DNA from: Spodoptera frugiperda
Taxonomy: Eukaryota; Arthropoda; Insecta; Lepidoptera; Noctuidae
Direction of reading: 5' to 3'
Assembly (NCBI RefSeq): GCF_023101765.2
Contig: NC_064227.1
Location: 2,799,592 to 2,863,591, forward strand
Length of the DNA stretch: 64,000 nucleotides
Numbering within the stretch: the stretch's first letter is position 1; each line of letters opens with the position of its first letter. Below, one piece after another: positions 23,167-33,485 of the stretch. The position numbers and the translations under genes are program-made. The notes below the pieces were generated by a model that had not been told where the DNA came from, made no database searches, and saw only the letters and a list, made by a program, of their open reading frames with translations.

Positions 23167-23765
23167 TTGATAAACTATTACGATAATAGGATTATTTCTT
23201 GGGTTTTTTAAGGTAATTCTTGTCTTTACAAATACAAGTACATAACAGGTGTTATGTACAATGACATCAATAGTAAATAACTATATAATCAGATCAGATT
23301 ACAATACATACATACATATTATAGATAGATACATATATGAGATTGCATAATATTTTTTGTACTTTGATATTGTTATGTATGTTTTATCAGCCATTAAGCG
23401 TTCGGGGAAATACCTAATTATTGTATTTGATTGGATGTTCTATCTTTTTGTCTGTTTCTATAATGGTTCTATAATCTTTTGTCTTAAAGATTGGGTTTTT
23501 TAAATCGATATTACATCATATGCTTAATTTAATGTTTTATTATTGTCTTTAATTTGTTTCTAATATTAACAATTTGGAAATTCTAGTGAAATAAAATTTC
23601 CCAAAATAATCGATAAATTATTGTCAATGACTGTGACAAGTCCACTGCTGGACTATGAGCCTCTTCTACATAAGTGGGTATGCCATAATCTTTACGCCTA
23701 GCTGGTGGTTTGGACGCAATTTCAATTCAAGGTTCGATTTATCCAAAGACATCTTTTTACGTCTA
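23167..23765. other. AT-rich intergenic, nothing recognised
   Basis: It includes a short catacata run near 23306. No gene is supported. Confidence 0.45.
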
Positions 23766-23769
23766 ATGG

Positions 23770-23875
23770 GTCGACGTTTGGCCACTGTCTCACCTGATGG
23801 TAAGTTATGATGCGGCCTAAGATGGAGCACATCTGCCCATAAGCAACCTATTCACTCGAACCTTGAAGATTTCGA
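23770..23875 (-). mobile_element. LINE tail, same family as 1293-1508
   Basis: The - strand frame reads FKVRVNRLLMGRCAPS then stop, closely matching the tail at the left edge and its downstream 'cttaccatca' region. Confidence 0.65.
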
Positions 23876-23934
23876 TCAAGTCGGAACACTGATCGCTAAC
23901 TTCTCAACTCTCTACCACTTTCTAGTATTAATCA

Positions 23935-24128
23935 TTTTTTTATAATAACTATCGTGTGGCATACTAAATTAACTAATAATCATGTTCCACACACGTAAAT
24001 TAATTGAGAAAAGCTCTACTAGTTTTGAGTCACAAAGGGACTCTTCATCATGAGCAGCGTGCGCGACGTCGCCGCGTCGCCATTGTATGATGTACCTGAG
24101 TAAATCGTGATTTTCAGTTAATCAATAA
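23935..24128. mobile_element. hairpin MITE, copy 2 of the family at 26545
   Basis: It shares 'ttataataactatcgtg', 'gactcttcatcatgagcagc' and the terminal 'cgtgatttt...agttaat' with the element in the THEM6 intron. Confidence 0.6.
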
Positions 24129-24439
24129 AAACCCTTAATAACTCATTTAAACTTTATTGTACTACATAATTATTTAGATAAGAACAATAAATATATACAT
24201 TTACATTTAATATAGTGAAGATTTTGCGAGGATTCATTCACATTGAGTCTATATCAGGTACTTTACTTAAAAAGGGTAGGCAGACAAGAAGACAACCCTT
24301 AAAACCAGTTATGATAATTCAATTGAAGGTATATCGCCATATCCAACCCATAGTTTAATCATTTAAGCCATAAAAACTAATAAGTAGACAATACTGACTA
24401 ATTTGCCTTACTAGGTATCAAATTTGAGCTGCAGCCTAC

Positions 24440-24580
24440 CTAATAGGTTAGCGGGGCTGCGGCTTGAAAAGCAAAAGTAGGAACGGAGTGGTTTTTAGTT
24501 AGCAAGAGTCTGATAGTCTCTGTTGTCTAGCCCAATGCGGGAGAAGTCATTGGACGTTTTTCCCCCCTTAAAAGAAGGGA
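24440..24580 (+). repeat. family B repeat
   Basis: It contains ttgaaaagcaaaagtaggaa and ends in ttcccccctt followed by A-rich sequence. Confidence 0.6.
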
Positions 24581-24802
24581 TAGAATTTCGTAATGTTTAG
24601 AGCTGTCGAACATCTAACTCTCTTGTAACACAATTTGATAATTTTAATGTTTTAGAGTTCAAATTAAACTAGCTGTTTAATAATCAGTATTCTATTTTGA
24701 GGCATACCAAGAAATCTGATTTGTAATTAATTTCATTTAACATTACAATATAATGATAAACTTGTCATATTTGACAAGAACATAATATTATTATAAACTA
24801 GA

Positions 24803-24955
24803 GTGCTTAGTACGAGTTTGTTTTACGTTTAACGAGATCGAAACGAGAGTGCGTTTAGCGTTCTGATTGGTTGGTTTATTCGCACCGGCCAATCAGAGCA
24901 CCGAACGTGCTCTCGTTTCGTTTTCGTTCAACGTAAAGCAAACTCGTACTAAGGG
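24803..24955. mobile_element. palindromic MITE (CTTAGTACGAGTTTG ends)
   Basis: A near-perfect hairpin: the left arm begins GTGCTTAGTACGAGTTTG and the right arm ends with its complement before GGGTAC, folding about 'gcaccggccaatcagagc'. A second copy is at 41683-41826. The target duplication is not clear, so the superfamily is open. Confidence 0.65.
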
Positions 24956-24959
24956 TACA

Positions 24960-25887
24960 GAGCAATATTGTTACATTAGACGAAAACTAAATAATTTATT
25001 ATCATTTTAAAATCCAAATTATATAAATACATTTTTGATTCCTCCCTTCCCCAGATCTGGAAATTTTCTCTTTCTGCTTAGCGGATTTGTGCCTATGGAC
25101 CTTATTCGATTAAATAAGATCCACTTATTTACATCTCAATTAATTTCACACATGTTTCGCCCAACAAACAGGCTAGAAAAACTACTTACATAAAAGAGCT
25201 CCGTTTATGGGATTAGATCTAGAAAAAGATCTCATAAGATTACATCATGGAAATCCCAAGATTAAGTTACAATAAACCTAGACTCAATGTGAACTAAACC
25301 TTACATCTTTATTAATATTAATTATTTTAACCTAGCTTAGCTAGAAGATCACATAATTTGACGATATTTTGTAACATGATATCCATTAAACACATTCAAA
25401 TAAACAAATTCCATAACTAACAAGCATATTCAATTGAATTATATTGATCCAATACAGTTTTGGACATAAAATACATTGTGATGACATTTAAAAACAAACA
25501 CACGAATATACAATAAAACAACATCAATACGTCAGTGATTAAATTATTCAAAACATCGAAAAACAATCAAAAGCTTTCGTTTAAATTTTTTATATCATTT
25601 AAACACTTATAAATACAGATACATTTTATGTTAATACACAGAAGCACCTCTGCTTATCCTGCGGACACAGCGTCATAATATAATCCGTCCCTTGACCAAA
25701 CTTTTTTAAAGAAATCAACGTCAAAAGCTGAGCTTCTAACATTGAAATTCCTTTTTAACACACGTCCGTACCGCGCGGCGTTCACGCGTCATCTGACAAA
25801 AATTTCACTATCGAGCGAGCATACCCTATTGCCGTCTCACTCGCACTTGGTATGAGTATGCTGAGCTGGACAGTGAAAGGGATAACT
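24960..25887 (-). other. 3' flank / 3' UTR of the THEM6-like gene
   Basis: AT-rich sequence downstream of the stop (on the - strand), with no other gene. A - strand AATAAA (+ tttatt near 25313) is a possible polyadenylation signal, but the UTR end is not fixed. Confidence 0.35.
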
Positions 25888-28449
25888 TCACTCAACTGCC
25901 GCTGGTACCATTTCTCCGCAGCCAAGAGTGTGGGTGGCGTCTAGAACTGGTAGAGGAGCGGTTGGTGCTCGGAGACGAGCTGAACTGAGCTCGTTGCATT
26001 GCACCCAAAGCTCCAACTGGAATTAAAAAAACAATATCTGACTTAGCTTAGAATTTACGAGGGTATTTCAGATAGTCTAAGAACTGGCAATCATAATGGG
26101 GTGGTCATCATTAATGACTTAAACATCTCCGTTTTGAGCAATATGGGTAATCATGTCCCTATTTCCTTTATTTTGAGAGCAAATGTTGAAATAAATATGT
26201 TAATTTGTCTCTATTAATAGCTGAAAATAAAATGGAGTAAGGAATTTCAAGGGATGTGGTCAATGATTAAGGGGATAGAGGAATAGGGACATGTGAAGGA
26301 AAGGGGAAGTCATGATGTAATGGAATAAGGGCCTTATGGTTAATCAAAGAGCAATCAAAATTGAACAAAATATACATTAATCTGGAATATTGAAAGAAAA
26401 TAATTAATGTGAAAGAACAATTTAGAAGTCGGTACCAACTATAGAATCTACCAATGCTATCCAGAAATCATTAACAAAACCTTTTCAACCAAGTGACATA
26501 AAGTTCTATTAGGAAAACCTTTGACTTTGTCTCCCAGAAATGCTATATTTTTATAATAACTATCGTGAGACATACTAAATTAACTAAATATCACGATTTA
26601 CTCACGTAAATTAATGGAGAAAACCTCTACTAGTTTCAAGTCACAGAGGGACTCTTCATCATGAGCAGCGTGCGCAGATGCGACGACGTCGCGCAACCTA
26701 CTGTAAACTAGAAACTAGTAGAACTTTTCTCCATTAATTTACGTGAGTAAACCGTGATTTTTAGTTAATCCAGAAATGCTTTTTTTAGCGTTGATAACTC
26801 TGCGTTTGGCCACCAACCCGCTTACTGCCATTTACTTACTAAGCGAGGAAGTGGCCAAAGATATTTTGACCTAACAATAATAATTTGACGTTAAATTCTT
26901 AGTATCCTAGATTAAACCCACGTACCTCAGGAGGCATCTTCTCTGGAGGATGTTTGCAGGATCCTCCGCAGTGCAGCTGCAGCAGTAACTCTGCTATAGC
27001 GGCTGCAGAGGTGTCGATGACACGTTGCCGACATACTGCTATCGCATGCACGAAGCCACCGGGGCCAATGAACTCATGTTCCATGAACACTGTCTTGTCG
27101 TCCCAGAATATTGCCTGAAAATTAAAAAAAAAGTTGATTAGTATTTAAAATTATGTATCTATATTTAGCTAGACCACGCATACTGCCTTAAAACCTATGT
27201 CGGTCAGACTACACAAATAGCCTTATACCCTAACCTATGTCAACCAAAATATTTTAACCTATTTTCCTGTCGCATTTATACGACTGCGAATACAGCACTC
27301 TCTATATGTAAAATTTCTCATGTGCGAAAGCCAAACTTCAGCACGAATGACCGAAACCGACGTGAAACAATGCTTGCGTTGTGTTTCGTTGTATGAGTAG
27401 GGTTCCAAAGCTTAAATTCCTAACCTCCCAAAAGACCGGCAACGCACTTATAACGCCTCTGGTGTTTCAAAACCAGCAACGCACTTGAATCGCCTTTAGT
27501 ATTTCGGGTGTCCATGAGCTGCGGCAATTGCTTACCATCAGCTGATCCGCCTGCTCGTTTACCGGCTTATACCATAAAAATACCATTTTAAACTATGCAG
27601 ATAAATGAGAACAAAACCCCAAAGTAATACTAACCTTAGAAGTAATAGTAAACTTGGTGAAAGGTTTGAGAAACCGCCTGTATCTGATGGTGCAGGCAGC
27701 CTGAACCACAGCGCCGCCTGCCGCCTTGATATTGGCGTAGAGGCCTGTCCTCTCGTAGAAGTCAGCTCTTGCGAAGTCCAGCTCCCGAAGGTAGCGGGCG
27801 TTGTTCATGTGGTATAGAAGTGTGTCGATGTCGTTTATAAGACACCATGCTGTAAAAACACCATATACATACAGTAAGTGCCTTCAAATCACATCAACAG
27901 CCTATAAATGGTCACTGTTAACCAAAGGCCTCTTCTCACATGGAGAAGATTTTGGGGGGTAAGTGGCTTGCTCAGACGTTTTATAAGTTAACATCCTTTT
28001 TACATTGGTACTGTCAAGTGTCAATGATTTGTAAAAACAGAAAAGTGGTTGATTCCAAGCATTTAGTGGCCCGGGGCTGATAGTTAATTAAACTACCAAA
28101 GCACAAATGTAAAGAAATTACTGATATAAAGTGGATATACAATAAAATAACATTTTAAGTATAGAAAAGCCATGCTTCGGCACAAATGGGATGGTTCGAT
28201 CGGAATGACACCACGGCATCACAAAAAACCGACGTGAAACAACGCTTGCGTTGTGTAAGTGAGATTACCGGAGGCTTAATTACCTTCCACCTCCGTAGTA
28301 TCCATAATACAGACTTTCTTCTTGAAGTACCGTGCTTTAGCGACAGTGTACATCATCCTGGCGAAGTAGGCTACGTCTATACTGCCGTACAGCAGTAGAG
28401 CACCAGCCACCACGGCCGCTGCCCAGCCTGGCACGCATACCGTCCACAT
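25888..28449 (-). CDS. THEM6: THEM6-like hotdog-fold protein, four coding exons
   Basis: Exons in transcript order: 28284-28449, 27635-27849, 26926-27114 and 25888-26016; phases agree and every junction is GT-AG. The product is 232 residues. Residues 9-32 (AAAVVAGALLLYGSIDVAYF) are hydrophobic and should anchor the protein in a membrane. The family signature HMNNARYLRELDFARADFY is at 69-87, and the last exon carries the family-like LWVQCNELSSARL. THEM6 proteins belong to the 4HBT thioesterase-like (hotdog) group, but catalytic activity is unproven. A polypyrimidine-AG acceptor ends just 6 bases before the ATG (exon begins at 28455), so at least one upstream non-coding exon exists that I could not locate. 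Introns contain repeats: family A in the first and second, a MITE in the third. Confidence 0.93.
26545..26769. mobile_element. hairpin MITE in THEM6 intron 3 with 11-bp direct repeats
   Basis: CCAGAAATGCT stands on both sides (26534-26544 and 26770-26780), as expected for a target duplication. Inside are inverted segments: ATTAACTAAATATCACG near 26579 and its complement ending at 26769. The left end has an extra 30 bases or so that the right end lacks. The same family occurs at 23935-24128. Confidence 0.6.
27342..27565 (-). repeat. family A repeat in THEM6 intron 2
   Basis: A reverse-orientation copy with an internal partial duplication of the 'gcaacgcactt' segment, lying between the second and third coding exons. 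Confidence 0.6.
27885..27995 (-). repeat. RTE-type tail fragment in THEM6 intron 1
   Basis: The phrases 'caaaggcctcttctcacat' and 'cacatcaacagcctataaat' match, in reverse, the tail seen near 16260-16320. Confidence 0.4.
28169..28275 (-). repeat. family A fragment abutting the THEM6 exon 1 donor
   Basis: It reads, on the - strand, gcctccggtaatctcactta onwards to the gccgaagcatggctt end. It starts about eight bases after the GT at 28283-28282. Confidence 0.6.
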
Positions 28450-28534
28450 CTTAACCTGGAGCAGAAAGCAAAAGAGTGAGTATCCTAGACAACTTAGATA
28501 TTATATGATGTAGTATAGAAAATGACGCTTTTGA

Positions 28535-28711
28535 GGCCGCATTTCCACAGACGCGGAACGGGGCGGAGAGGAGCTTAGCGGTGCACGAATTAACCAATCA
28601 CTTTCGAGCTCAGTACAATCTCAACCAAATTTCGAGCATAGTGATTGGTCAATTCGTGCAAATATGGCTGAATATATTCATCATCCACCTCCGCGTCAGT
28701 GAAAATGCGGC
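28535..28711. mobile_element. compact PIF/Harbinger-like MITE
   Basis: The ends GGCCGCATTTCCA and TGCGGCC are inverted. The inner segments (gagcggggcggagagg-like, 'gcatagtgattggtcaattc') match the element at 19909-21016. The flanking triplets are TGA and TAA, so the target duplication is imperfect. Confidence 0.6.
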
Positions 28712-28735
28712 CTAAGTCTAAAGCACGACTGTTAT

Positions 28736-28960
28736 CCAAAGCTGCGGACTAGGGTTTACCGGGGCTACGGCTCCAAAAGCAGAAGTAGGAACGGGTTGGT
28801 TTTTAATCAGTAAGAGTCTGACACTCCCTCTCACCTCGCCCAAGGCGAGGATGACTTTCCTCCCTCGAAAAAAAAAAAACACGTTTTTTATCCGGAGCTG
28901 TGGACTACCTAGCGAGTTTACCGGGGCTCTGGCTCCAGAAACAGGAGTAGGAAGGTCTTC
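28736..28960 (+). repeat. two family B copies in tandem
   Basis: A full copy ends in cctccctcgaaaaaaaaaaa near 28875, and the start of another (ggagctgtggactacctagc) follows. Confidence 0.65.
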
Positions 28961-29370
28961 CCTAATATTAAGTAGTAGATATAAGAGCCTATATGTCATA
29001 AAGTAAACTATAAATATAAAGAAGCTGTTTTATAAAACAATATCAATTTAATTAAGAGCAAACATTGATATAACGAATGGAAATGAGCTCTGGATCTCTA
29101 TAAATAGCAAGTAAATGTTGTCAAGGGTAAAACCAATCGACACGTAACGTAAATTATTTGCAATCAATGCTCCAGTGTACATATTATTTATCTTTAACTA
29201 CCAATAGAGCTTTAATATGTTGGCACTAACTGGGAAGAATTACGACTGTCGGGCAATTGGATTTGAGAAGCTTTGAATTTGAATGAGATGCCGTCAAGAA
29301 CTGTAAAAAAATTACGAAATTAAAGTAGTAAAAGATAGTTAAATTGTTATAATTTTTTCAGACCATCACT
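28961..29370. other. AT-rich intergenic, nothing recognised
   Basis: No coding region or named repeat. The missing 5' exon of the THEM6-like gene may lie here or further right. Confidence 0.4.
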
Positions 29371-29374
29371 GATA

Positions 29375-29515
29375 GGCGCTAGGACTTATGCCGACCGGGA
29401 GATGCGGACAACCTAGCGGGGTTACGATCTGAGTAAGAGTCGGAATCTCCCTCTCGCCTCGCCCAAGGCGGAAGGAGTTTTTCGATGATTTACCCCGTCA
29501 AAAAAAATCTTAGGA
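29375..29515 (+). repeat. family B repeat, diverged
   Basis: It includes 'tagcggggttacgatctgag' and ends in 'ccccgtcaaaaaaaat'. Confidence 0.5.
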
Positions 29516-30140
29516 TTTCATGTATGATTTGATTTTTGTATTCCAGAACAGTTAGTTCTTTGACCACACGAGCGAAGCTGCCGGTAGACAACTAGGTAAG
29601 TACATAATTATGTAGGTATGTTACCTATGTATATGATAAACATGTATCTAGTTAGATGTTTGTTTTAATAAAACTCTTATCAATATTGCGTAGTTATTTG
29701 TAACATTCAGTACGATTATTACACAATATTACGCGCTAACCTTGTTTACTTCAATGAGTAAATATTTATAACGAAAAATATTCCTTTATGTACAACTATA
29801 GGCCCTAAAACTGCAGAGTATCCTCAATTACTTCAGGAACCCTAAGTCGCAATCTTAAACCTAAGAAAGTCGTAACATACATACAATAATGAACGTATTT
29901 CGCTCAGCCCCGGATCTAGGGGGGGGGCAAGCCGGGGCCCATGCCCCGGGCGGCAAATTCAGGGGGCGGCAAAATTCACACTTCACGGACCAGTGCACAG
30001 CTCATCATTTATTTAATTTTGACCACGGAATAAATATAGAATTTCATGGCCATATCAACTTGACCGATACCCTGAGCGCGGAGTGAGACGTGCTGCCCGA
30101 ACATTTTATTATTCGCTAGGCGCGTAGGCATAGTACATAA

Positions 30141-31290
30141 GAGAAGAAGTTCGCCGCCTCTACGCGGGTGTCGTGCGATCGATGGTCCTTTACGGGGCGC
30201 CTGTTTGGTCAGCTCGACTGTCAGGCGTCCGACGTTGCAGAACGAAAATCTATCGTCTGCAGCGGAAAATGGCCATCCGTATCACACGAGGATACCGAAC
30301 GGTGTCCTTTGAGGCGGCAACGCTCCTGGCTCGCTTTCCGTCGTTGGATATCCTGGCGGATATGGACGCGAAGGTCTACGACCAAATCCGTTCCGTCCGT
30401 CAAAACGGCGGTGGTAGAGTGCCAGGAGCGGCGTTCGTTAGGCTGAGGCGGCAAGAAAGGCGACACGCGCTTGAGCGGTGGCGTGAGCGGCTACAACAGC
30501 CAGAGATCTTACGCAAGCGCGTTGTCGAAGCCATTTTGCCGCATTTCGAAGCCTGGCTGAAAAGAGAGGAGCGCATCTCCTTCAGGCTCACTCAGGTACT
30601 GACCGGACATGGCTGCTTCGGTGAGTACCTGAACAAGATTGGGCGAGAGACCACGGCAAATTGCCACCACTGCGGAGGTAACCTGGATTCCGCACAGCAC
30701 ATGCTCGAAGAGTGTCCGGCGTGGGTCTCGGAGCGGCGGGTCCTGGTTACCAAGATCGGGCGAGACCTGTCTCTGCCAGCAGTAGTAGAGGCTATGCTGG
30801 CAGATACAGAAAACTGGAGGGAGGTGGCCTCCTTTTGTGAGACTGTAATGTCTCAAAAGGAGGCTGCTGAGCGGGATCGTGAGAGGGCTGATCCTGCTTA
30901 TAGAAGGCGTCGAGGTGGCAACAGTCTTGACGCCTAATCCCGCCTGCGTCAACTGCAGGTAGACCTTTGGGGTCGCGGGTACCTAGAGTGGGGACTCTAG
31001 GTGCCCATCTAGCGACCTCAGGGAAGACGGTGGCACAGTGGTCACGTGCTGCCGTGCAACTTGCATAATGAGGCTAATGGGAGGTACATGTCTCCCTAGG
31101 GATGTGCCGTAACAGGCGTTGCACCATAGGGGCTCCGGAGCAGGTATAGTTAGAGGTCTCGGTGCCCCTTATCGGTGCTGAAGGTGGCCACCGGGGTGGT
31201 TTTAGTGAGGTAAAAATCCCACACTCCCTAGTCTTTCTCCCCAAAAAGCTAGGCGCCTTTTAAAGGTTTCACCCAACATCAAAAACAAAA
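30141..31290 (+). mobile_element. R1-clade non-LTR retrotransposon, 5'-truncated, with 9-bp TSD
   Basis: AGTACATAA stands directly before (30132-30140) and after (31291-31299) the segment, a perfect 9-bp target duplication. From 30143 to the TAA at 30935-30937 the frame is fully open (264 residues). The sequence is the C-terminal part of an R1-type ORF2: VRRLYAGVVRSMVLYGAPVW, YRTVSFEAA, FRLTQVLTGHGCFGEYLNKI, a CCHC zinc motif (C-x2-C-x8-H-x4-C in CHHCGGNLDSAQHMLEEC), LSLPAVVEAML and SQKEAAERDRE. The 3' UTR (30938-31290) ends in caaaaacaaaa rather than a long poly(A). Absence of stops and the perfect duplication indicate a recent insertion. Reverse transcriptase and endonuclease domains are missing. 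Confidence 0.88.
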
Positions 31291-31436
31291 AGTACATAAA
31301 GTCGATTAGAAATACGCGCCCGGCTCTTGCTCGCCTGCAGGAATCGCAGATCGGGGCAGCACGTGTTTGATTACCGTGAGATGAAGCTATGTTCGAAAAC
31401 TTCCTCGTCGATTTGTCCCCACGACAGTGTTTTGTT

Positions 31437-32551
31437 TTAAAAATGTGAGTAGTTTGTATATTTACTATTTAGCACTTGTCGATTGTTACTTTTGCTCTTG
31501 TGATGTAAAGGGTGTCCATTCGAAAAACAAACATACAATTCAGTATCCTAATTTACCGTCTGCTAAACGACCTGTACCTCATGGACCAGGAAGTAGTAAT
31601 GAAACTGGGAGCTGATAATTACGATTCCACATTATGGAGGTTATTTATTGATTCTTCTAAGAGAAGTCTGAAGGGTGTCTTGTTGTACAATGGTAATACC
31701 TATGGTTCGGTGCCTGTTGCTCACTCCGTGCATCTCAAAGAAACGAACGAGAGTCTTGAGCTGTTGCTAAATAAAATAAAGTATAGCGAATATTGTTGGC
31801 AATTCTGTGGAGACCTCAAAATAATATCTATGCTTTTGGGTCAGCAGTCTGGATTTACAAAGTATCCATGATTTTTGTGCGAGTGGGACAGTCGAGCACG
31901 AAATTTACATTACATTAAGAAAGAATGGCCTTTCAGTGAAAGACTTGTACTGGGACAAAAAAATGTGCACCAACCCAAAATCAGTTCTTTCACCTCCCCT
32001 TCACATAAAGTTAGGATTGATGTAGCAGTTTTGTCAAAGCTTAAAATAAACAAGGTGACTGCTAATACATATGCGACAAATTTCCTGCACTTTCTTAAGC
32101 TCAACTTAAAGAAGAACTTTTGTAGACCCTCAAATTCGAAATTTAAAATCGGATAGATTGTTCTAGAATACAATGACCCAGGACGAATCTGAAGTATGGA
32201 GTTCATTCGTAGAAGTCATAGAAGATTTCCTTGGAAATAATAAGTCTCCAAATTAAGTACAAAGAAATTGTAGCTAAGATGCTCCAAAATTATAAAAAAC
32301 TGGGATGCAATATGAGCGTTAAACTTCATTTTCTGGATTCCCATGTTGACTATTTTCCCGAAAATCTTGGAGTTGTCAGTGGGGAACAGGGAGAGAGGTT
32401 CCATCAAAACATAAAGGAGATGGAGAGACGTTACCAAGGAAGTTGGGATATTAGAATGATGCCTGATTACTGCTGGGCCTTGAACAGGGCGCAGTTTTCA
32501 GGGAAAAAGAGAACGATTTCATTAAAAAAAACCAACGTCTGTCTAACGTAG
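31437..32551 (+). pseudogene. decayed transposon-associated protein gene
   Basis: Three frames in series (31512-31871, 31875-32156 and 32231-32551) look like one broken gene. They carry VPVAHSVHLKETNESLELLL, CGDLKIISMLLGQQSGFTKY, then CEWDSRARNLHYIKKEWP, and finally GCNMSVKLHFLDSHVDYFPE, ERFHQNIKEMERRYQG and DYCWAL. A stop at 31869-31871 and frame changes separate them. I recognise it as a multicopy, uncharacterised family found in many arthropod genomes; whether it is the element's own transposase or captured sequence is not settled. Its place inside a hAT-like element favours a transposon role. Confidence 0.6.
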
Positions 32552-32796
32552 GTTATTTTTTTTATGAGCAGCTCAATTTTGCAGTGTAATTTTCTTTTAA
32601 ATATATCTTTAATAAATATTTTCTAAGATTTTTTTGGCAGTTTCTATGAAAAATTTTATTCACACTTTTCCTAAAAACCTGACTTGCTAGAAAAAAACTA
32701 AGCACAGATTCGTGATCAGCACACCCCATTTACTATAGGAGACCTATTAAACTTGAAACACTTTTTCGTGAAAAAGAAAATGTAGGCCTGTGTGGA

Positions 32797-33170
32797 TGTA
32801 TTATTTCCGGAAGGTAGGTTAGTATGTAGGCTTTGTCCAAATTTCAAGCCAGGAACGCTTATCGGGTCTTGCAATCTTAGCCATAGAAAATCGTATTGCA
32901 CACGAGATAAATTACGACAAGGCTATAGACTTATTTGCTGACCAAAAACCTAGAAGAGTAACATTGTAATTTCTGTTAACAAATTTAGTATATAATATAT
33001 TTTTAATTTTATAATGCATATTTTTATTTTAAACCCTACCCTGTTAAATACATATATATCCTAGGTTTAGGTCTATTTATCTGTAAATAATACACAACAC
33101 AGAATGAACAATAATGGATGCATTATTTCCGGAAGGTAGGTTAGTATGTAGGCTTTGTCCAAATTTCAAA
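32797..33170. repeat. 53-bp direct repeat pair inside the hAT-like element
   Basis: The unit starting 'attatttccggaaggtaggt' and ending at 'ctttgtccaaatttcaa' occurs at 32797-32850 and again at 33118-33170 with almost no differences. Confidence 0.7.
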
Positions 33171-33238
33171 CAATTTGTGGACATCTGATTGTTGCAATTA
33201 TATGGGTGAAAAAGGTGAAAATAAACACGATTTGACTG

Positions 33239-33414
33239 CACGGTTGGTGCGGTGACTGGGCAACTGCCTACTGTACAGTATGTAGTGGATTCGATTCCCG
33301 CAAGAGCAACTCTATATGTGATCCACAAATTGTTGTTTCGAGTCTGTGTGCATGTGAACTTGTATAAACGCACCCACGACACAGGACAAAATCCTAATGA
33401 AAAAAAAAAAAAAA
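33239..33414 (+). mobile_element. tRNA-derived SINE
   Basis: An A box-like TGGTGCGGTGACTGG (33246-33260) and a B box-like GGATTCGATTCC (33287-33298) form an internal RNA polymerase III promoter at normal spacing. The body (gatccacaaattgttgtttc, aaacgcacccacgacacagg) is followed by a poly(A) run at 33400-33414. It lies inside the hAT-like element near its right end. Target duplications are not clear. Confidence 0.75.
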
Positions 33415-33485
33415 GTAGGTGGGGGCGGCATTTCTCAAATTTTGCCCCGGGTGAAAAAAAATGTAGATCCGGGGCTGATTTCGCT

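Larger units (their letters stand above)
29905..33477. mobile_element. hAT-like element carrying nested insertions
   Basis: The terminal inverted repeats CAGCCCCGGATCTA (29905) and its complement (ending 33477) are flanked by a perfect 8-bp duplication ATTTCGCT (29897-29904 and 33478-33485). CAG-starting ends with an 8-bp duplication indicate hAT. Inside are an R1-clade LINE (30141-31290), broken reading frames of a multicopy insect protein family (31437-32551) and a tRNA-derived SINE (33239-33414). Without the LINE and SINE the element would be about 2.2 kb. The subterminal GC-rich segments (ccggggcccatgccccggg and the like) recur near 18849. Confidence 0.8.

Noticed and set aside
30509..30952. 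147-codon frame antisense to the R1-clade LINE
   Set aside because: The + strand frame carries all known R1 motifs, so this is a shadow.
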